The notes: generated from the sequence alone by a model not told the origin. Shown: positions 43,525 through 52,388, numbered from the stretch's first letter. The stretch: 64,000 nt of DNA from CAVSJA01 sp963728145 (GCA_963728145.1 CAVSJA010000009.1:1-64000), one strand, 5' to 3'. Translations and numbers: made by a program.

Positions 43525-43780
43525 GGACCCCTTCGGGGCCCTCAAAAATTTTATCACGATTTGCTTGCCCTACCAAGATTGGACCCCTTCGGGGTCACTC
43601 CGAAGCAGAATCGAATTGAATGTTTGCAAAATGTGATTTCATGAATCAAGAATACAATGATTCAATACCATCAGGGTAGTTATTTTACCGATCCTGAATT
43701 TCTAGCATGACCCCTTAGGGGTCCAATCTTGGTAGAGAGAGAAAAATGCCTGAAGTTTTTTGAGGACCCCAAAGGGGTCC
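43525..43780. repeat. Family C palindromes (GGACCCCTTCGGGGTC)
   Basis: Four short GC palindromes: 43525-43540, 43581-43596, 43709-43724 and 43764-43780 (GGACCCCAAAGGGGTCC). The second, with its left flank TACCAAGATT (43571), is the near-perfect reverse complement of the third with right flank AATCTTGGTA (to 43734). Together they bracket about 110 bases. Rest of this gap (43314-43893) shows no gene. Confidence 0.8.
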
Positions 43781-43893
43781 AACCTCGCGGGCACAAGGGC
43801 GAAATAACCTTAACACCCCGATTAAGTTAATTTTTACTAACTCTTGCATAATCCAAATATTTACCTTTACTTTGGATTTCAAAGTACTTTCAA

Positions 43894-44496
43894 ATGAAGG
43901 AAGAGCAGGACTATATCAGAGATATCGCGGAGATGCGCTCCATGATGGAACGCTCATCGAAGTTCTTGTCCCTCTCAGGTTTAGCAGGTATTATGGCAGG
44001 CATTTATGCCCTGGCAGGTGCTTTTATTGTTTATAAAGTTTTTGACTTTAACCCTGATCAGGCAGATTTATCTGCTGGTCTGGTAGAAGTTATTCTAACA
44101 GCATTTATCGTACTAGTTTTGGCGATTGGTACTGCGATTATTCTTTCCTACAGGAATGCGAATAAAAGGCGTGAAAAATTTTGGGATCCAACGGCCAGGC
44201 GGGTGCTGATCAATCTCGGAGTTCCCCTGTTGAGCGGTGGATTGTTGATCATTATTCTCATCTCAAAAGGAATGATCGGCCTGGCTGCACCGTTTACATT
44301 AATATTTTATGGCCTGGCATTATTCAATGCCGGCAAGTTCACCTATGAAGAAATGAAAAGTTTAGGGCTTATTCAGATTGCATTGGGTTTGATCAGCTCT
44401 TACTTCGTTGAGTATAGTTTAATATTCTGGGCGATTGGCTTCGGCGTATTCCATATTATTTATGGCATTTATATTCATTACAGGCACGAAAGATGA
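43894..44496 (+). CDS. Hypothetical membrane protein, six TM segments
   Basis: A 200-residue protein with a cytoplasmic start (MKEEQDYIRDIAEMRSMMER) and about six hydrophobic segments (for example LSGLAGIMAGIYALAGAFIV; VILTAFIVLVLAIGTAIILS; VPLLSGGLLIIILISK; LAAPFTLIFYGLALFNAG; FWAIGFGVFHIIYGIYI). It is the first gene of a three-gene operon with a HTH_34 regulator (4-base overlap) and a DUF4153 protein; this gene order recurs in Bacteroidota as far as I know. Function unknown. Confidence 0.7.
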   Translation: MKEEQDYIRDIAEMRSMMERSSKFLSLSGLAGIMAGIYALAGAFIVYKVFDFNPDQADLSAGLVEVILTAFIVLVLAIGTAIILSYRNANKRREKFWDPTARRVLINLGVPLLSGGLLIIILISKGMIGLAAPFTLIFYGLALFNAGKFTYEEMKSLGLIQIALGLISSYFVEYSLIFWAIGFGVFHIIYGIYIHYRHER

Positions 44497-44798
44497 AACT
44501 ATTGACAATAAATAATGGTTTTCATAAAGCTTTTGAAAGCAAGACCAGGCTTAGCATAATGTCAATCCTGGTTGTGAATGATTCGCTTGATTTCAACGCA
44601 TTAAAGGCTTATCTCGATGTGAGCGATGGCAAACTGGCCAGCCAGATAAAAGCATTAGAAAAAGAAGAGTTTGTTGGTGTGAAGAAATCTTTTGTTGGCA
44701 AAAAACCAAATACAAAATATTTCATGACAAAGAAGGGTAAGAAAGCTTTTGATGATCACCTTAAAGCATTAGAACAACTAATTAACTCAAGGAAATAA
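44493..44798 (+). CDS. Winged-helix DNA-binding protein (HTH_34 type)
   Basis: A 101-residue protein: FHKAFESKTRLSIMSILVVN, DSLDFNALKAYLDVSDGKLA and SQIKALEKEEFVGVKKSFVG form the MarR-like winged helix of the HTH_34 family, with the wing in NTKYFMTKKGKKAF. It overlaps the upstream membrane-protein gene by 4 bases (ATGA) and is 30 bases upstream of DUF4153. It is the likely operon regulator. Confidence 0.88.
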   Translation: MKLLTINNGFHKAFESKTRLSIMSILVVNDSLDFNALKAYLDVSDGKLASQIKALEKEEFVGVKKSFVGKKPNTKYFMTKKGKKAFDDHLKALEQLINSRK

Positions 44799-44828
44799 TA
44801 ATCGATACAAGCATATAATTATAAACTC

Positions 44829-46073
44829 ATGAAGAACGAAATACTCATCAATTTGAACGACGCAAAACAACTTGAAAAGTTGTACCGGACCAATAAAGGT
44901 CTTTTCAGACGAGAATTCAGCACACTTTATCCGACACTGAAGGGCAATACACTCGCTGATTTCTGGAATGAAAGATTGAGTTATGACGGAGACCAGATTA
45001 ATCTGAGAGCTGGAAAAGAATTACTATATGTGATAATAGCTGCTTTGGTAGCTGGTGTGATCGCGAAACTACCTGCAATATTAAATATAGACGAAGAATT
45101 TTTCTATACCAGGAATATCGGTTTCATAGTTTTCCCTGCTTTAACAGCCTGGTTTGCGTGGAAAAGTAAATTGTCAATCGGTAAAATTGCTTTCATAGTT
45201 AGCGCAACTCTTGCCGGAGTAGTTTTTATCAATTTCCTTCCGGATGTTAAGCCGAGCGACAGCATCATGTTGTCCTGTATTCACTTACTCCTGGTCCTTT
45301 GGTCCATACTGGCTTTTGCCTTCGTTGGTGAAAATCGAGATTCTGTTGAGAAGCGACTTAGTTATTTAAGTTATAACGGCGACCTGATCGTGATGACAAC
45401 ACTCATCGTGATAGCGGGAGGAATTCTTAGCGGTATAACGATTGGTCTCTTCTCATTGATTGGTTTTAATATCGAAGAGTTTTATTTTGAGAATATTGTA
45501 AAATTTGGGCTTCCCGCGGCACCAATTCTTGGTACTTACCTGATTCAAACTAATCCGCAACTGGTGGGAAAGGTTTCTCCGGTGATCGCGAGAATATTCA
45601 GTCCGCTGGTATTGCTGATGCTGGTTATTTATCTCGTAGCAATTATTTATTCAGGGAAAAATCCTTACAATGATCGCGAGTTTCTAATGATTTTTAATGC
45701 ACTCTTAATTGGCGTGATGGCAATCATTTTCTTTTCGGTTGCCGAATCATCCAAGACATCAAGAAGCCACACTGAAACCTGGATTCTTTTTTTACTATGC
45801 ATTGTAACCATAGTTGTAAATGGCATTGCATTATCGGCCATCCTGTTCCGCATCTCAGAATGGGGAATTACACCAAATAGAGCAGCAGTGCTGGGTGGGA
45901 ATGTTTTAATTCTTATAAATTTATTATTAGTAACTGTACAACTATATAAAGTAGTTTCTAAAAAGGCCAACATCAACTCAGTCGGAAAAGTCATTTCATT
46001 TTATCTGCCGGTCTACAGTGCATGGGCCATAATCGTGACCTTTTTATTTCCGTTGATATTTGGGTATAAATAA
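44829..46073 (+). CDS. DUF4153 family membrane protein
   Basis: A 414-residue protein with about ten membrane segments after an N-terminal helical region (LNDAKQLEKLYRTNKGLFRR). The spacing, with IGLFSLIGFNIEEFYFENIV in the middle, matches DUF4153 proteins. The family has no proven role. Last gene of the operon, and followed by heptamer repeats. Confidence 0.8.
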   Translation: MKNEILINLNDAKQLEKLYRTNKGLFRREFSTLYPTLKGNTLADFWNERLSYDGDQINLRAGKELLYVIIAALVAGVIAKLPAILNIDEEFFYTRNIGFIVFPALTAWFAWKSKLSIGKIAFIVSATLAGVVFINFLPDVKPSDSIMLSCIHLLLVLWSILAFAFVGENRDSVEKRLSYLSYNGDLIVMTTLIVIAGGILSGITIGLFSLIGFNIEEFYFENIVKFGLPAAPILGTYLIQTNPQLVGKVSPVIARIFSPLVLLMLVIYLVAIIYSGKNPYNDREFLMIFNALLIGVMAIIFFSVAESSKTSRSHTETWILFLLCIVTIVVNGIALSAILFRISEWGITPNRAAVLGGNVLILINLLLVTVQLYKVVSKKANINSVGKVISFYLPVYSAWAIIVTFLFPLIFGYK

Positions 46074-46076
46074 CGT

Positions 46077-46167
46077 GAATGGTGAATGGTGAATGGTCAA
46101 TGGTGAATGGTCAATGGTGAATGGTCAATGATGAATGGTGAATGGTGAATGATCAATAGTGAATGGA
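46077..46167 (+). repeat. Tandem 7-bp repeat (GAATGGT/CAATGGT), 13 copies
   Basis: Thirteen units of exactly 7 bp (GAATGGT, CAATGGT and variants) begin 4 bases after the DUF4153 stop. Confidence 0.95.
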
Positions 46168-46186
46168 CTTACTGCCGGCAGAAAGG

Positions 46187-46235
46187 TTGCCTATTGCCTA
46201 TTGCTTTTTGCCTTTTGCCCCTTGCCCCTTGCCTT
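46187..46235 (+). repeat. Tandem 7-bp repeat (TTGCCTA/TTGCCCC), seven copies
   Basis: Seven units of 7 bp (TTGCCTA, TTGCTTT, TTGCCTT, TTGCCCC and so on) end at the stop codon side of the MEDS gene on the other strand. A related array is at 52368. Confidence 0.95.
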
Positions 46236-46898
46236 TTACGGCCGCTCGAGGGTCAGATAAGTAATTTCCGACATCTGATTTTCGGAACCGGAAATGACCA
46301 TTGAATGTGCGCAGCAGACTTTTGAAAGAGAGCTTTTAAGTTCATCATCAAATCCATTGAGTGGATATGCGCAGAATAAACTCATCGGTTGGGTTTCACA
46401 GAATTCATTCCATAAATATTCGAGCTGTAGAGTTGCGTCCTTGTTTCCGTTTTTCCAAAGTATAGCTACCATTTCACCGAATGCACGCACCCTACGGCCA
46501 GTTTTAATAATTGGTGCTAATAGTTCCGAGACTGTTAAGAAAAACAATGGAGCATCTGGCCACTCATCGATCATAAACTTCGACAATGTCTCCTCCGCAT
46601 CTACAGGGATATATCGGTTATGGGCAATCAATGCGTCTACATGGAGACCATGTTCCTTAAGTTTTTTCTCAAGTGCAACGATATGTTCGGGAGTTGCTAT
46701 AATAACACAGGCATCACCGGAATTGATCCCATCACCAACAAAACCTGCAAGGGCATTAATGAGGATTTCATCTTTCTCATATATCTGGACAACATGATCG
46801 GCCACGGCAACATCTCCCCAAAACTTTGGAGCCTTTGCCTGCTTCCACTCCTTTGACCCATTCATTCCGTCTTTATGATTGCCGTTTGTATTAATCAT
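46236..46898 (-). CDS. MEDS-domain protein, copy 1
   Basis: A 220-residue protein of the MEDS (methanogen/methylotroph DcmR sensory) family: DHVVQIYEKDEILINALAGF, VGDGINSGDACVIIATPEHI and AFGEMVAILWKNGNKDATLQ, then LEYLWNEF with a terminal CAYPLNGF. MEDS domains sense small signals next to kinases or regulators; here the domain stands alone. It lies 70 bases downstream of a second copy with the same architecture, both on the minus strand, so they are likely co-transcribed. Confidence 0.85.
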   Translation of the reverse strand: MINTNGNHKDGMNGSKEWKQAKAPKFWGDVAVADHVVQIYEKDEILINALAGFVGDGINSGDACVIIATPEHIVALEKKLKEHGLHVDALIAHNRYIPVDAEETLSKFMIDEWPDAPLFFLTVSELLAPIIKTGRRVRAFGEMVAILWKNGNKDATLQLEYLWNEFCETQPMSLFCAYPLNGFDDELKSSLSKVCCAHSMVISGSENQMSEITYLTLERP

Positions 46899-46968
46899 TT
46901 AAAATGCTTCAATAGATTCTCAGTCGATGGCAGGAAGTTACCACTTTTCGGGGTGGCAATAACGCCAC

Positions 46969-47664
46969 TTATCGCATGGATAGAAATTTTTTTGTTATGT
47001 GTTGATCCTCGTTAAATTGGTGATAACGAACTTCACCTTTTTGATATTGGATTCCTTCAATGATCTTAGTATGCTGGCAGCAAATACTTAACTCCGAGTT
47101 AAAAATATCGACATCAAAAATCCTGCGGGGGTATACACAAAAAATACAGAAGGGATCTTTTTCATAGATTTCCTTCCAAATTTTTTCTAGTTGTATTGTT
47201 GCTTCGATTAATTCACGTTCACGTAAAATACTCACCATTTCACCAGCAGCACGCATCTTGCGACCTGTTGCAGTAACTGAAGATAACAATTCGGAAATAG
47301 TAAGATATAGTAGTGGAGTGTCTGGCCAATTGTCAACTAAAAATTTCTTGAGGATTTCCTCAGCATTAAATGGAAAATAAAGTCTGTTGCTTATTAAGGT
47401 TTCAGGAAAAAATCCTTTTTCTTTTAGCTTTTCGTCGAGGGCAGCTAGGTGGTCTAAAGTTAGAAATACAACCGAACACTCACCGGAAGTGATACCGCCA
47501 ATTACGAAATCAGCCATTGAGCTGATCATTACATTCTCTTCCCCATAAATCTGGACAATATGATCTTTTGAGGCAATACTTCCCCAAAAGGTTTTGGCAG
47601 GGGCTGTTTGCCAATCCAACGAATGATTGAAGTGATGCTTGTAGTTTCCTCCTAACTTACTCAT
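46969..47664 (-). CDS. MEDS-domain protein, copy 2
   Basis: A 231-residue paralogue of the preceding protein with the same blocks (DHIVQIYGEENVMISSMADF, VIGGITSGECSVVFLTLDHL, AAGEMVSILRERELIEATIQ, LEKIWKEI). The similarity is moderate, so the duplication is old. The proteins may bind different ligands or act as a heteromer; this is inference. No kinase is adjacent. Confidence 0.83.
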   Translation of the reverse strand: MSKLGGNYKHHFNHSLDWQTAPAKTFWGSIASKDHIVQIYGEENVMISSMADFVIGGITSGECSVVFLTLDHLAALDEKLKEKGFFPETLISNRLYFPFNAEEILKKFLVDNWPDTPLLYLTISELLSSVTATGRKMRAAGEMVSILRERELIEATIQLEKIWKEIYEKDPFCIFCVYPRRIFDVDIFNSELSICCQHTKIIEGIQYQKGEVRYHQFNEDQHITKKFLSMR

Positions 47665-47867
47665 TTCCTACGCTCCCGTGAAAGGTTCGGACGATTTCTG
47701 AAATTGTCTTTTCTCAAAATAAATGCAATTGTTATGCCCTTGCATGAGCTACCCATGTTTCCTAATTTTTGGTTGACCAACATTCAGATAAATCGAATTC
47801 GTGATTCAGGGAATACAATTCAAGTCCCTGGTTTGCACCAAGATCTCAGATTACAGGCATGGCTTTT

Positions 47868-48947
47868 TTATCGCGGCTTTAGAAGAATTTTATTGGCATT
47901 ACCCGAATAAAGATTTCTTAAGGTCAGATCCGATAGGTTTAATCCATACAATGGCCAGTGATAGTTGAATAGTTCCTTATCATAAAAATGCTCGTCCGAA
48001 GATTCCAAGATACGAAAAGTGGTTTGATACATTTTTTTACTTGTCCCCATATCGGTGCCATATAGGATCCGGTTTGCATGTTTTTCTAAGAATTGGCTTA
48101 CAAAACGAGGAATTGGCGCAATCTCCCCATAGCGAGCGCCAATATCTGCATAAAGATTTGGATATCCATCAAACAACTTACCCAACACCGTTAGGTCGGA
48201 ACAGCTATTGGCCAGGTGGCAGGCAATAAAGATTGTCTTTGGATTATCCCTCACCGCGTTTTCCAGAGTCTTTATCAATTGATCATGGTCCAGAATTCCC
48301 GGTTTGCTCATATCCACCTTCCATTTTCCCGCATTCATCAATCCGTCATTGGTGGAATCAGCAGCTAAGTACATCCACTTATCTTCAGCAACATGAATAC
48401 TTACTGGCATTTTCAATTGGGCACATTTCTGCAACACGGGTTTCATTCGCGGGTCATCTATATGCATTCCATAACCTGGAATTGGTTTTGAATACAATTC
48501 TCCTAAACCCTTATCACCTAGCTCACCCACACCTGTCGCGCCCATTTTATAGCATCTTTCCAATTCCTTCACTGCCTTATTCGACCATCCAGGCTGATCC
48601 ATTCCGGTATAGTCAATCCCGCACCAAACTTCGAAGCGGTTTCCATATCGTGCATATTTTTTTAAAACAGAATCAAAACCCGCGCCTGTATTGTATGAAA
48701 GAATGATTGATTTAGCAATTCCAACTTCATCCATTGTCTTTACCCATTCATCAAGTTCAGCATCATTGTCTGGATAGTCATGAGCATGGAAATCAACAAT
48801 GGGATATTTTGCTTTGAGAATCTTCGTTTCGGGTATTCGGTAGATGGACTTAGGATTGAAATCTTTTAGTTTGAGTTCGGAGATGGATTGAGAATGGAGA
48901 GTCGAGTGGATCAATAGAATAAGTATAATTAAAAATGTACGTAGCAT
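47868..48947 (-). CDS. Secreted amidohydrolase family protein (TIM-barrel)
   Basis: A 359-residue protein with a signal peptide (LRTFLIILILLIHSTLHSQ). The metal site of the amidohydrolase-2 family is visible: FHAHDYP (HxH), the His of PVSIHVAED, the His of IFIACHLAN, and the Asp of ILYGTDMG. Family members cleave C-N or C-C bonds of small molecules (decarboxylases, hydrolases). The product is probably periplasmic; the substrate is unknown. Monocistronic. Confidence 0.85.
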   Translation of the reverse strand: MLRTFLIILILLIHSTLHSQSISELKLKDFNPKSIYRIPETKILKAKYPIVDFHAHDYPDNDAELDEWVKTMDEVGIAKSIILSYNTGAGFDSVLKKYARYGNRFEVWCGIDYTGMDQPGWSNKAVKELERCYKMGATGVGELGDKGLGELYSKPIPGYGMHIDDPRMKPVLQKCAQLKMPVSIHVAEDKWMYLAADSTNDGLMNAGKWKVDMSKPGILDHDQLIKTLENAVRDNPKTIFIACHLANSCSDLTVLGKLFDGYPNLYADIGARYGEIAPIPRFVSQFLEKHANRILYGTDMGTSKKMYQTTFRILESSDEHFYDKELFNYHWPLYGLNLSDLTLRNLYSGNANKILLKPR

Positions 48948-48999
48948 TTGTTTAATCGTTTTTATTAAGGTAATTCATTTTATTCGGGTCTCATCGCGA

Positions 49000-49222
49000 C
49001 CTTCCTTTTTGAACCTTGTCATTTCGAGCCCGGTCAATAAAAATCTCTCCGCATAAGGGAAAGTAGGGCGAGAAATCTGCATAATTGGAAAGTCGCATAA
49101 TCTCCAATTCCGCAGATCTCTCGCCCTGGTTGCTTCTGATGCAAGATTGCCTTTATATACCGGGCTCGAGATGACAAAGTGGAAGGGGGTGGGCTCGAAA
49201 TGACAAGGTTCAAAAAGGAAGG
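49000..49222. repeat. Nested palindromic element with perfect 32-bp ends
   Basis: CCTTCCTTTTTGAACCTTGT plus CATTTCGAGCCC (49000-49031) is exactly complementary to 49191-49222. Further inside, GTCATTTCGAGCCCGG pairs imperfectly with CCGGGCTCGAGATGAC, and GCGAGAAATCTGC with GCAGATCTCTCGC. There is no open frame in it. It looks like a small non-coding mobile or structural element. Confidence 0.85.
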
Positions 49223-49270
49223 ACGTAAAGGCCCCAAAAGCGCAAAGGCCGCAGAGAATTAATTGGAAAG

Positions 49271-49301
49271 TTGTTATTATTGTAAGGCCCAAATATGTTT
49301 G
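49271..49301 (+). promoter_or_regulatory. Bacteroidota-type promoter of the phosphodiesterase gene
   Basis: TTG at 49271-49273 and TATGTTTG at 49294-49301 are 20 bases apart, close to the TTTG-N19-TAnnTTTG consensus. The -7 box ends only 4 bases before the ATG (49306), so the message would begin at or next to the start codon. Confidence 0.5.
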
Positions 49302-49305
49302 ACGT

Positions 49306-50526
49306 ATGCGACGAGTGACCATCCTTATCCCATTTCTTCTCTCCATCATAATTACAATTGCTCAGAAGAAGGCGGTATTTGTTATCGTAGATGGTATACC
49401 AGCCGATGTGATCGAAAAAATCAATACCCCAGCATTGGATTCCATTGCAAAAGCCGGAGGTTATAAAAGAGCATATGTCGGGGGAGAAAAGGGCGGCTAT
49501 TCGCAAACACCAACAATTTCAGCTGTGGGTTACAATAGTGTTATGACTGGTGTTTGGGTAAATAAGCATAATGTATGGGACAATGATATCGCCGCACCGA
49601 ATTATAATTACTGGAATCTTTTTCGATTCTTAAAAGAATCCAATCAGAATAAAAAGATCGCGATATTTTCTTCCTGGGAAGATAACCGCACTAAGTTGGT
49701 AGGTGAGAATCTTCCTGCTGCAGGCAATATCAAATTTGACCATTATTACGATGGACTGGAACTCGATACAGTAAAATTTCCGCATGATAATAAACGTGAT
49801 TTTATGCATCGCATCGATAAGCAGGTTGCGGATAATGCAGCCGCTCATATCTGGTCAAATGCGCCTGATCTTTCCTGGGTTTACCTTGAATACACGGATG
49901 ACATGGGTCATATGCATGGCGATAGCAAGGAATTTTATAATGCTGTTGAATTGATGGATAAGCAAATGAGTTTGCTATGGGTGGCGATCGAGCACCGGAG
50001 AAAGAATTACAATGAAGATTGGCTCATTGTTATTACAACAGATCACGGCAGGGATTCTGCAACAGGTAAAAATCACGGTGGTCAATCGGATCGTGAACGG
50101 CGTGGATGGATTGTGACAAATGCGAAGAATCTGAATGCTCATTTTAAAAATGGAAATCCTTCCATCGTTGATATCATGCCAACGATTGCTTCCTTTATGA
50201 ATATTCCAATACCACGCGAACGAATGATGGAGGTGGATGGGACTTCACTAATCGGCAATATTTCTGCAGTTAATGCTAAAGCAACCCGTAATAACAACAA
50301 AATTCTGGTTAGCTGGACGCCGCTTACACAAAAAGGGAAGGCGAAGATCTGGTTGGCAACAACCAATAATTTTAAGATGGGCGGCAAGGATGGATACAAA
50401 ATGGTTGGACAGTTTCCTTTGAAGAATGGAAAGGCCGAGATTGATGTCAGTACTATGCCTTCAGAATTTTATAAAATCGTGATTGAAACCCCAACGAATA
50501 TGCTGAACAGGTGGATCACCAAGTAG
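49306..50526 (+). CDS. Secreted type I phosphodiesterase/nucleotide pyrophosphatase-like enzyme
   Basis: A 406-residue protein with an N-terminal signal (RRVTILIPFLLSIIITIAQ). It belongs to the alkaline phosphatase superfamily: the first metal Asp in FVIVDGIPADV, the Thr nucleophile in NSVMTGVWVNKHNVWDN, DDMGHMHG, TTDHGRD and NHGGQSD provide two zinc sites. The family hydrolyses phosphodiesters and pyrophosphates outside the cytoplasm. A C-terminal ~75-residue beta domain follows. It has its own short-leader promoter. Confidence 0.88.
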   Translation: MRRVTILIPFLLSIIITIAQKKAVFVIVDGIPADVIEKINTPALDSIAKAGGYKRAYVGGEKGGYSQTPTISAVGYNSVMTGVWVNKHNVWDNDIAAPNYNYWNLFRFLKESNQNKKIAIFSSWEDNRTKLVGENLPAAGNIKFDHYYDGLELDTVKFPHDNKRDFMHRIDKQVADNAAAHIWSNAPDLSWVYLEYTDDMGHMHGDSKEFYNAVELMDKQMSLLWVAIEHRRKNYNEDWLIVITTDHGRDSATGKNHGGQSDRERRGWIVTNAKNLNAHFKNGNPSIVDIMPTIASFMNIPIPRERMMEVDGTSLIGNISAVNAKATRNNNKILVSWTPLTQKGKAKIWLATTNNFKMGGKDGYKMVGQFPLKNGKAEIDVSTMPSEFYKIVIETPTNMLNRWITK

Positions 50527-50617
50527 TTGCCTCCTTATAACCCTAATTTATGTCTATTGCACCGGCATTTGAACCACGGAGACAAAGTTTTATATCAGAC
50601 ACTCCGCTTACAACAAC

Positions 50618-50645
50618 GCCAAACTCTAAACGCCAAACGCCAAAC
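50618..50645 (+). repeat. Heptamer repeat (GCCAAAC)
   Basis: Four units of 7 bp (GCCAAAC, TCTAAAC, GCCAAAC, GCCAAAC), the same word that builds the hairpins at 57.2 and 59.7 kb. A TATCTTTG box (50655-50662) just after may be the -7 element of the next gene. Confidence 0.8.
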
Positions 50646-50683
50646 CGTTTTCGCTATCTTTGCCCTCCTTTAATTGCGAAAAA

Positions 50684-51334
50684 ATGAAATTGTATAATCT
50701 TCTCATTCGTTACAGGCTTTACCTCGGTCTTTTGCTGCTGGCTGTTGGTGGCGTTGTGCATTGGCAGGTGGGGTTTTGGCCCGCTTTTCCCGCTTATTTT
50801 ATCGGATTGATCCTTATCGCGGGACATTTCTTTATCGGACCGCTTCGCCTCATCCAGGAACATTTGGAAACTGGAGATATTGAAGGGGCTGAAAAAGTTT
50901 TGAACCTGGTGAAGTATCCGGGTCTCTTATATAAACCTGTTCGTTCGGCTTACTATACGGTGAAAGGTCAGTTGAGCATGATGAAACAGGATTTTGATTC
51001 CGCAGAGAAGCATATGAAGAAAGGACTTGATCTTGGCTCGCCGTTAAAAGATGTGAAAGGTGCGAGTCTTCTGCAAATGGGAATGATCTCGTTGCAGAAG
51101 AATGATTTAAAGAAAGCAGAGAGCTATATCCGACAAGCTATTCGTGAAGGCTTACCCGATAAAGAAAATGAAGCCGCTGCTTATTTGCAGATGTGCAGTA
51201 TCATGATGAATAAAAGAGAATTCAGGGCGGCAAAAGAATTCTTCAGAAAAACAAAAGCATTGAGACCGACGAACCCTGAGATAGTGAAACAGGTGAAAGA
51301 GATTGAAAAGTATATTTCTCGCATTCCAGGATAA
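50684..51334 (+). CDS. TPR-repeat membrane protein
   Basis: From ATG at 50684 the 216-residue product has two N-terminal membrane segments (LYLGLLLLAVGGVVHWQVGF and AFPAYFIGLILIAGHFFIGP). The C-terminal soluble part contains three TPR-like repeats (MKQDFDSAEKHMKKGLDLGS; LQKNDLKKAESYIRQAIREG; NKREFRAAKEFFRKTKALRP). Function unknown; a membrane scaffold. A longer frame starts at 50660 but the first eight residues look unnatural. Confidence 0.75.
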   Translation: MKLYNLLIRYRLYLGLLLLAVGGVVHWQVGFWPAFPAYFIGLILIAGHFFIGPLRLIQEHLETGDIEGAEKVLNLVKYPGLLYKPVRSAYYTVKGQLSMMKQDFDSAEKHMKKGLDLGSPLKDVKGASLLQMGMISLQKNDLKKAESYIRQAIREGLPDKENEAAAYLQMCSIMMNKREFRAAKEFFRKTKALRPTNPEIVKQVKEIEKYISRIPG

Positions 51335-51349
51335 ATTCTCCGCGTCTCA

Positions 51350-51449
51350 GTTGTCTGAACCAGGATTTTATACGATTTATCTGATTTTTCTGATTTAGAC
51401 AACAATCAGTATAATCCTTGAAATCGCATAAAATCCTGGTTCAGACAAT
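51350..51449. terminator. 29-bp inverted repeat between TPR and SRPBCC genes
   Basis: GTTGTCTGAACCAGGATTTT plus ATACGATTT (51350-51378) pairs with 51421-51449 with about two mismatches and a loop of 42 bases. It probably marks the end of the TPR transcript; the same motif type (CTGAACCAGGATTT) is a common palindrome in Bacteroidota as far as I know. Confidence 0.6.
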
Positions 51450-51458
51450 TGAAAATTA

Positions 51459-51953
51459 ATGTCTCCTCATAATCTTCACACCTCACAAAAGATCCCCATT
51501 CCAATAGCACATGCATGGGACTTCTTCTCACGTCCACATAATTTAGTTCAGATCACTCCGCCTTCAATGGGTTTGAAGATCATAACCGATCCCCTGCCCG
51601 AAAAAGTTTTCAAGGGAGAAATTATTGAATATACAGTAAGCCCGTTATTGAGAATTCCTCTTCACTGGATCACACTTATAACCGAAGTAAGAGCTCCTGA
51701 ATACTTTGTTGATGAATCAACAAAAGGTCCCTACAAGCTTTGGAGACATTCCCATTATTTTAAAGAAATAGAAGGTGGCGTGGAAATGCGTGATCACGTG
51801 GAGTATATCAATCCAATGGGGTTTGCGGGAAGATTTACGAATGGGTTGTTTGTAAAAAGAAAGCTGAAGGAATTGTTTGAGTATAGACACAATAAGATAG
51901 AAACTTTATTTGGAAAATGGGTGGGACAGGAACCGGAAATAATTATACATTGA
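51459..51953 (+). CDS. SRPBCC family protein
   Basis: A 164-residue protein of the SRPBCC (START-like) fold: a start HTSQKIPIPIAHAWDFFSRP, HNLVQITPPSMGLKI, the strand block IPLHWITLITEVRAPEYFVD, and the helical C-terminus NGLFVKRKLKELFEYRHNKI. Members bind hydrophobic ligands in a central cavity. Its 3' end overlaps the HPt gene on the other strand by 11 bases. No promoter seen. Confidence 0.8.
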   Translation: MSPHNLHTSQKIPIPIAHAWDFFSRPHNLVQITPPSMGLKIITDPLPEKVFKGEIIEYTVSPLLRIPLHWITLITEVRAPEYFVDESTKGPYKLWRHSHYFKEIEGGVEMRDHVEYINPMGFAGRFTNGLFVKRKLKELFEYRHNKIETLFGKWVGQEPEIIIH

Positions 51954-52293
51954 ACTCTTTCTTCAAAGCTTCAACACACTGCTTCAGCACGCTAACCACT
52001 CTATCAACAAGGGAAGGTATTGCTTCGATATTTTGACTATTCTTTCCGTTTGACTCCAATGTTCGAATATCTTGCTGCAAGGATACAATCGCCATTGAAT
52101 CAATTGTCGCTTTCATCTTATGAGCAAGCTTGCCAATCTCTATCCAGTCATTCGACTGAAGAGCGGCGTTGATCTCATCAACGTTCCTGGGCATTGTATC
52201 AATAAACAATTGAACCATCTTCTTAACAAAAGCCGGATCGCCACCCCCAATTGATTCGACCATGGTTAAATCGTAGAGCCTTGAACCTTCCAT
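51943..52293 (-). CDS. HPt phosphotransfer domain protein
   Basis: A 116-residue histidine phosphotransfer domain: DPAFVKKMVQLFIDTMPRNV, then the phosphorylatable His in GKLAHKMKATIDSMAI and the final helix VSVLKQCVEALKKEF. HPt proteins relay phosphate between a hybrid histidine kinase and a response regulator. The gene is 85 bases downstream of the NtrC-type response regulator gene in the same direction, so both may form a phosphorelay, although no kinase is nearby. Confidence 0.85.
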   Translation of the reverse strand: MEGSRLYDLTMVESIGGGDPAFVKKMVQLFIDTMPRNVDEINAALQSNDWIEIGKLAHKMKATIDSMAIVSLQQDIRTLESNGKNSQNIEAIPSLVDRVVSVLKQCVEALKKEFNV

Positions 52294-52301
52294 TATTGGA
52301 A

Positions 52302-52329
52302 ATTAATAATTAATAATCAATAATCAATA
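52302..52329 (+). repeat. Heptamer repeat (ATTAATA/ATCAATA)
   Basis: Four 7-bp units (ATTAATA twice, ATCAATA twice) just upstream of the HPt start. Confidence 0.85.
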
Positions 52330-52367
52330 AACCCAGCCTGCCGGGAATTTTGATTATTGCATCACCA

Positions 52368-52388
52368 TTGCCTATTGCCTATTGCTTA
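52368..52388 (+). repeat. Heptamer repeat (TTGCCTA) overlapping the response regulator gene end
   Basis: TTGCCTA, TTGCCTA, TTGCTTA, the same words as at 46187. The array covers the stop codon (52379-52381) of the response regulator gene. Confidence 0.8.

Noticed and set aside
46294..46797. 167-codon plus-strand frame
   Set aside because: Lies wholly antisense to a MEDS-domain gene and shows no domain of its own.
48233..48706. 157-codon plus-strand frame
   Set aside because: Antisense to the amidohydrolase gene with intact metal-binding motifs.
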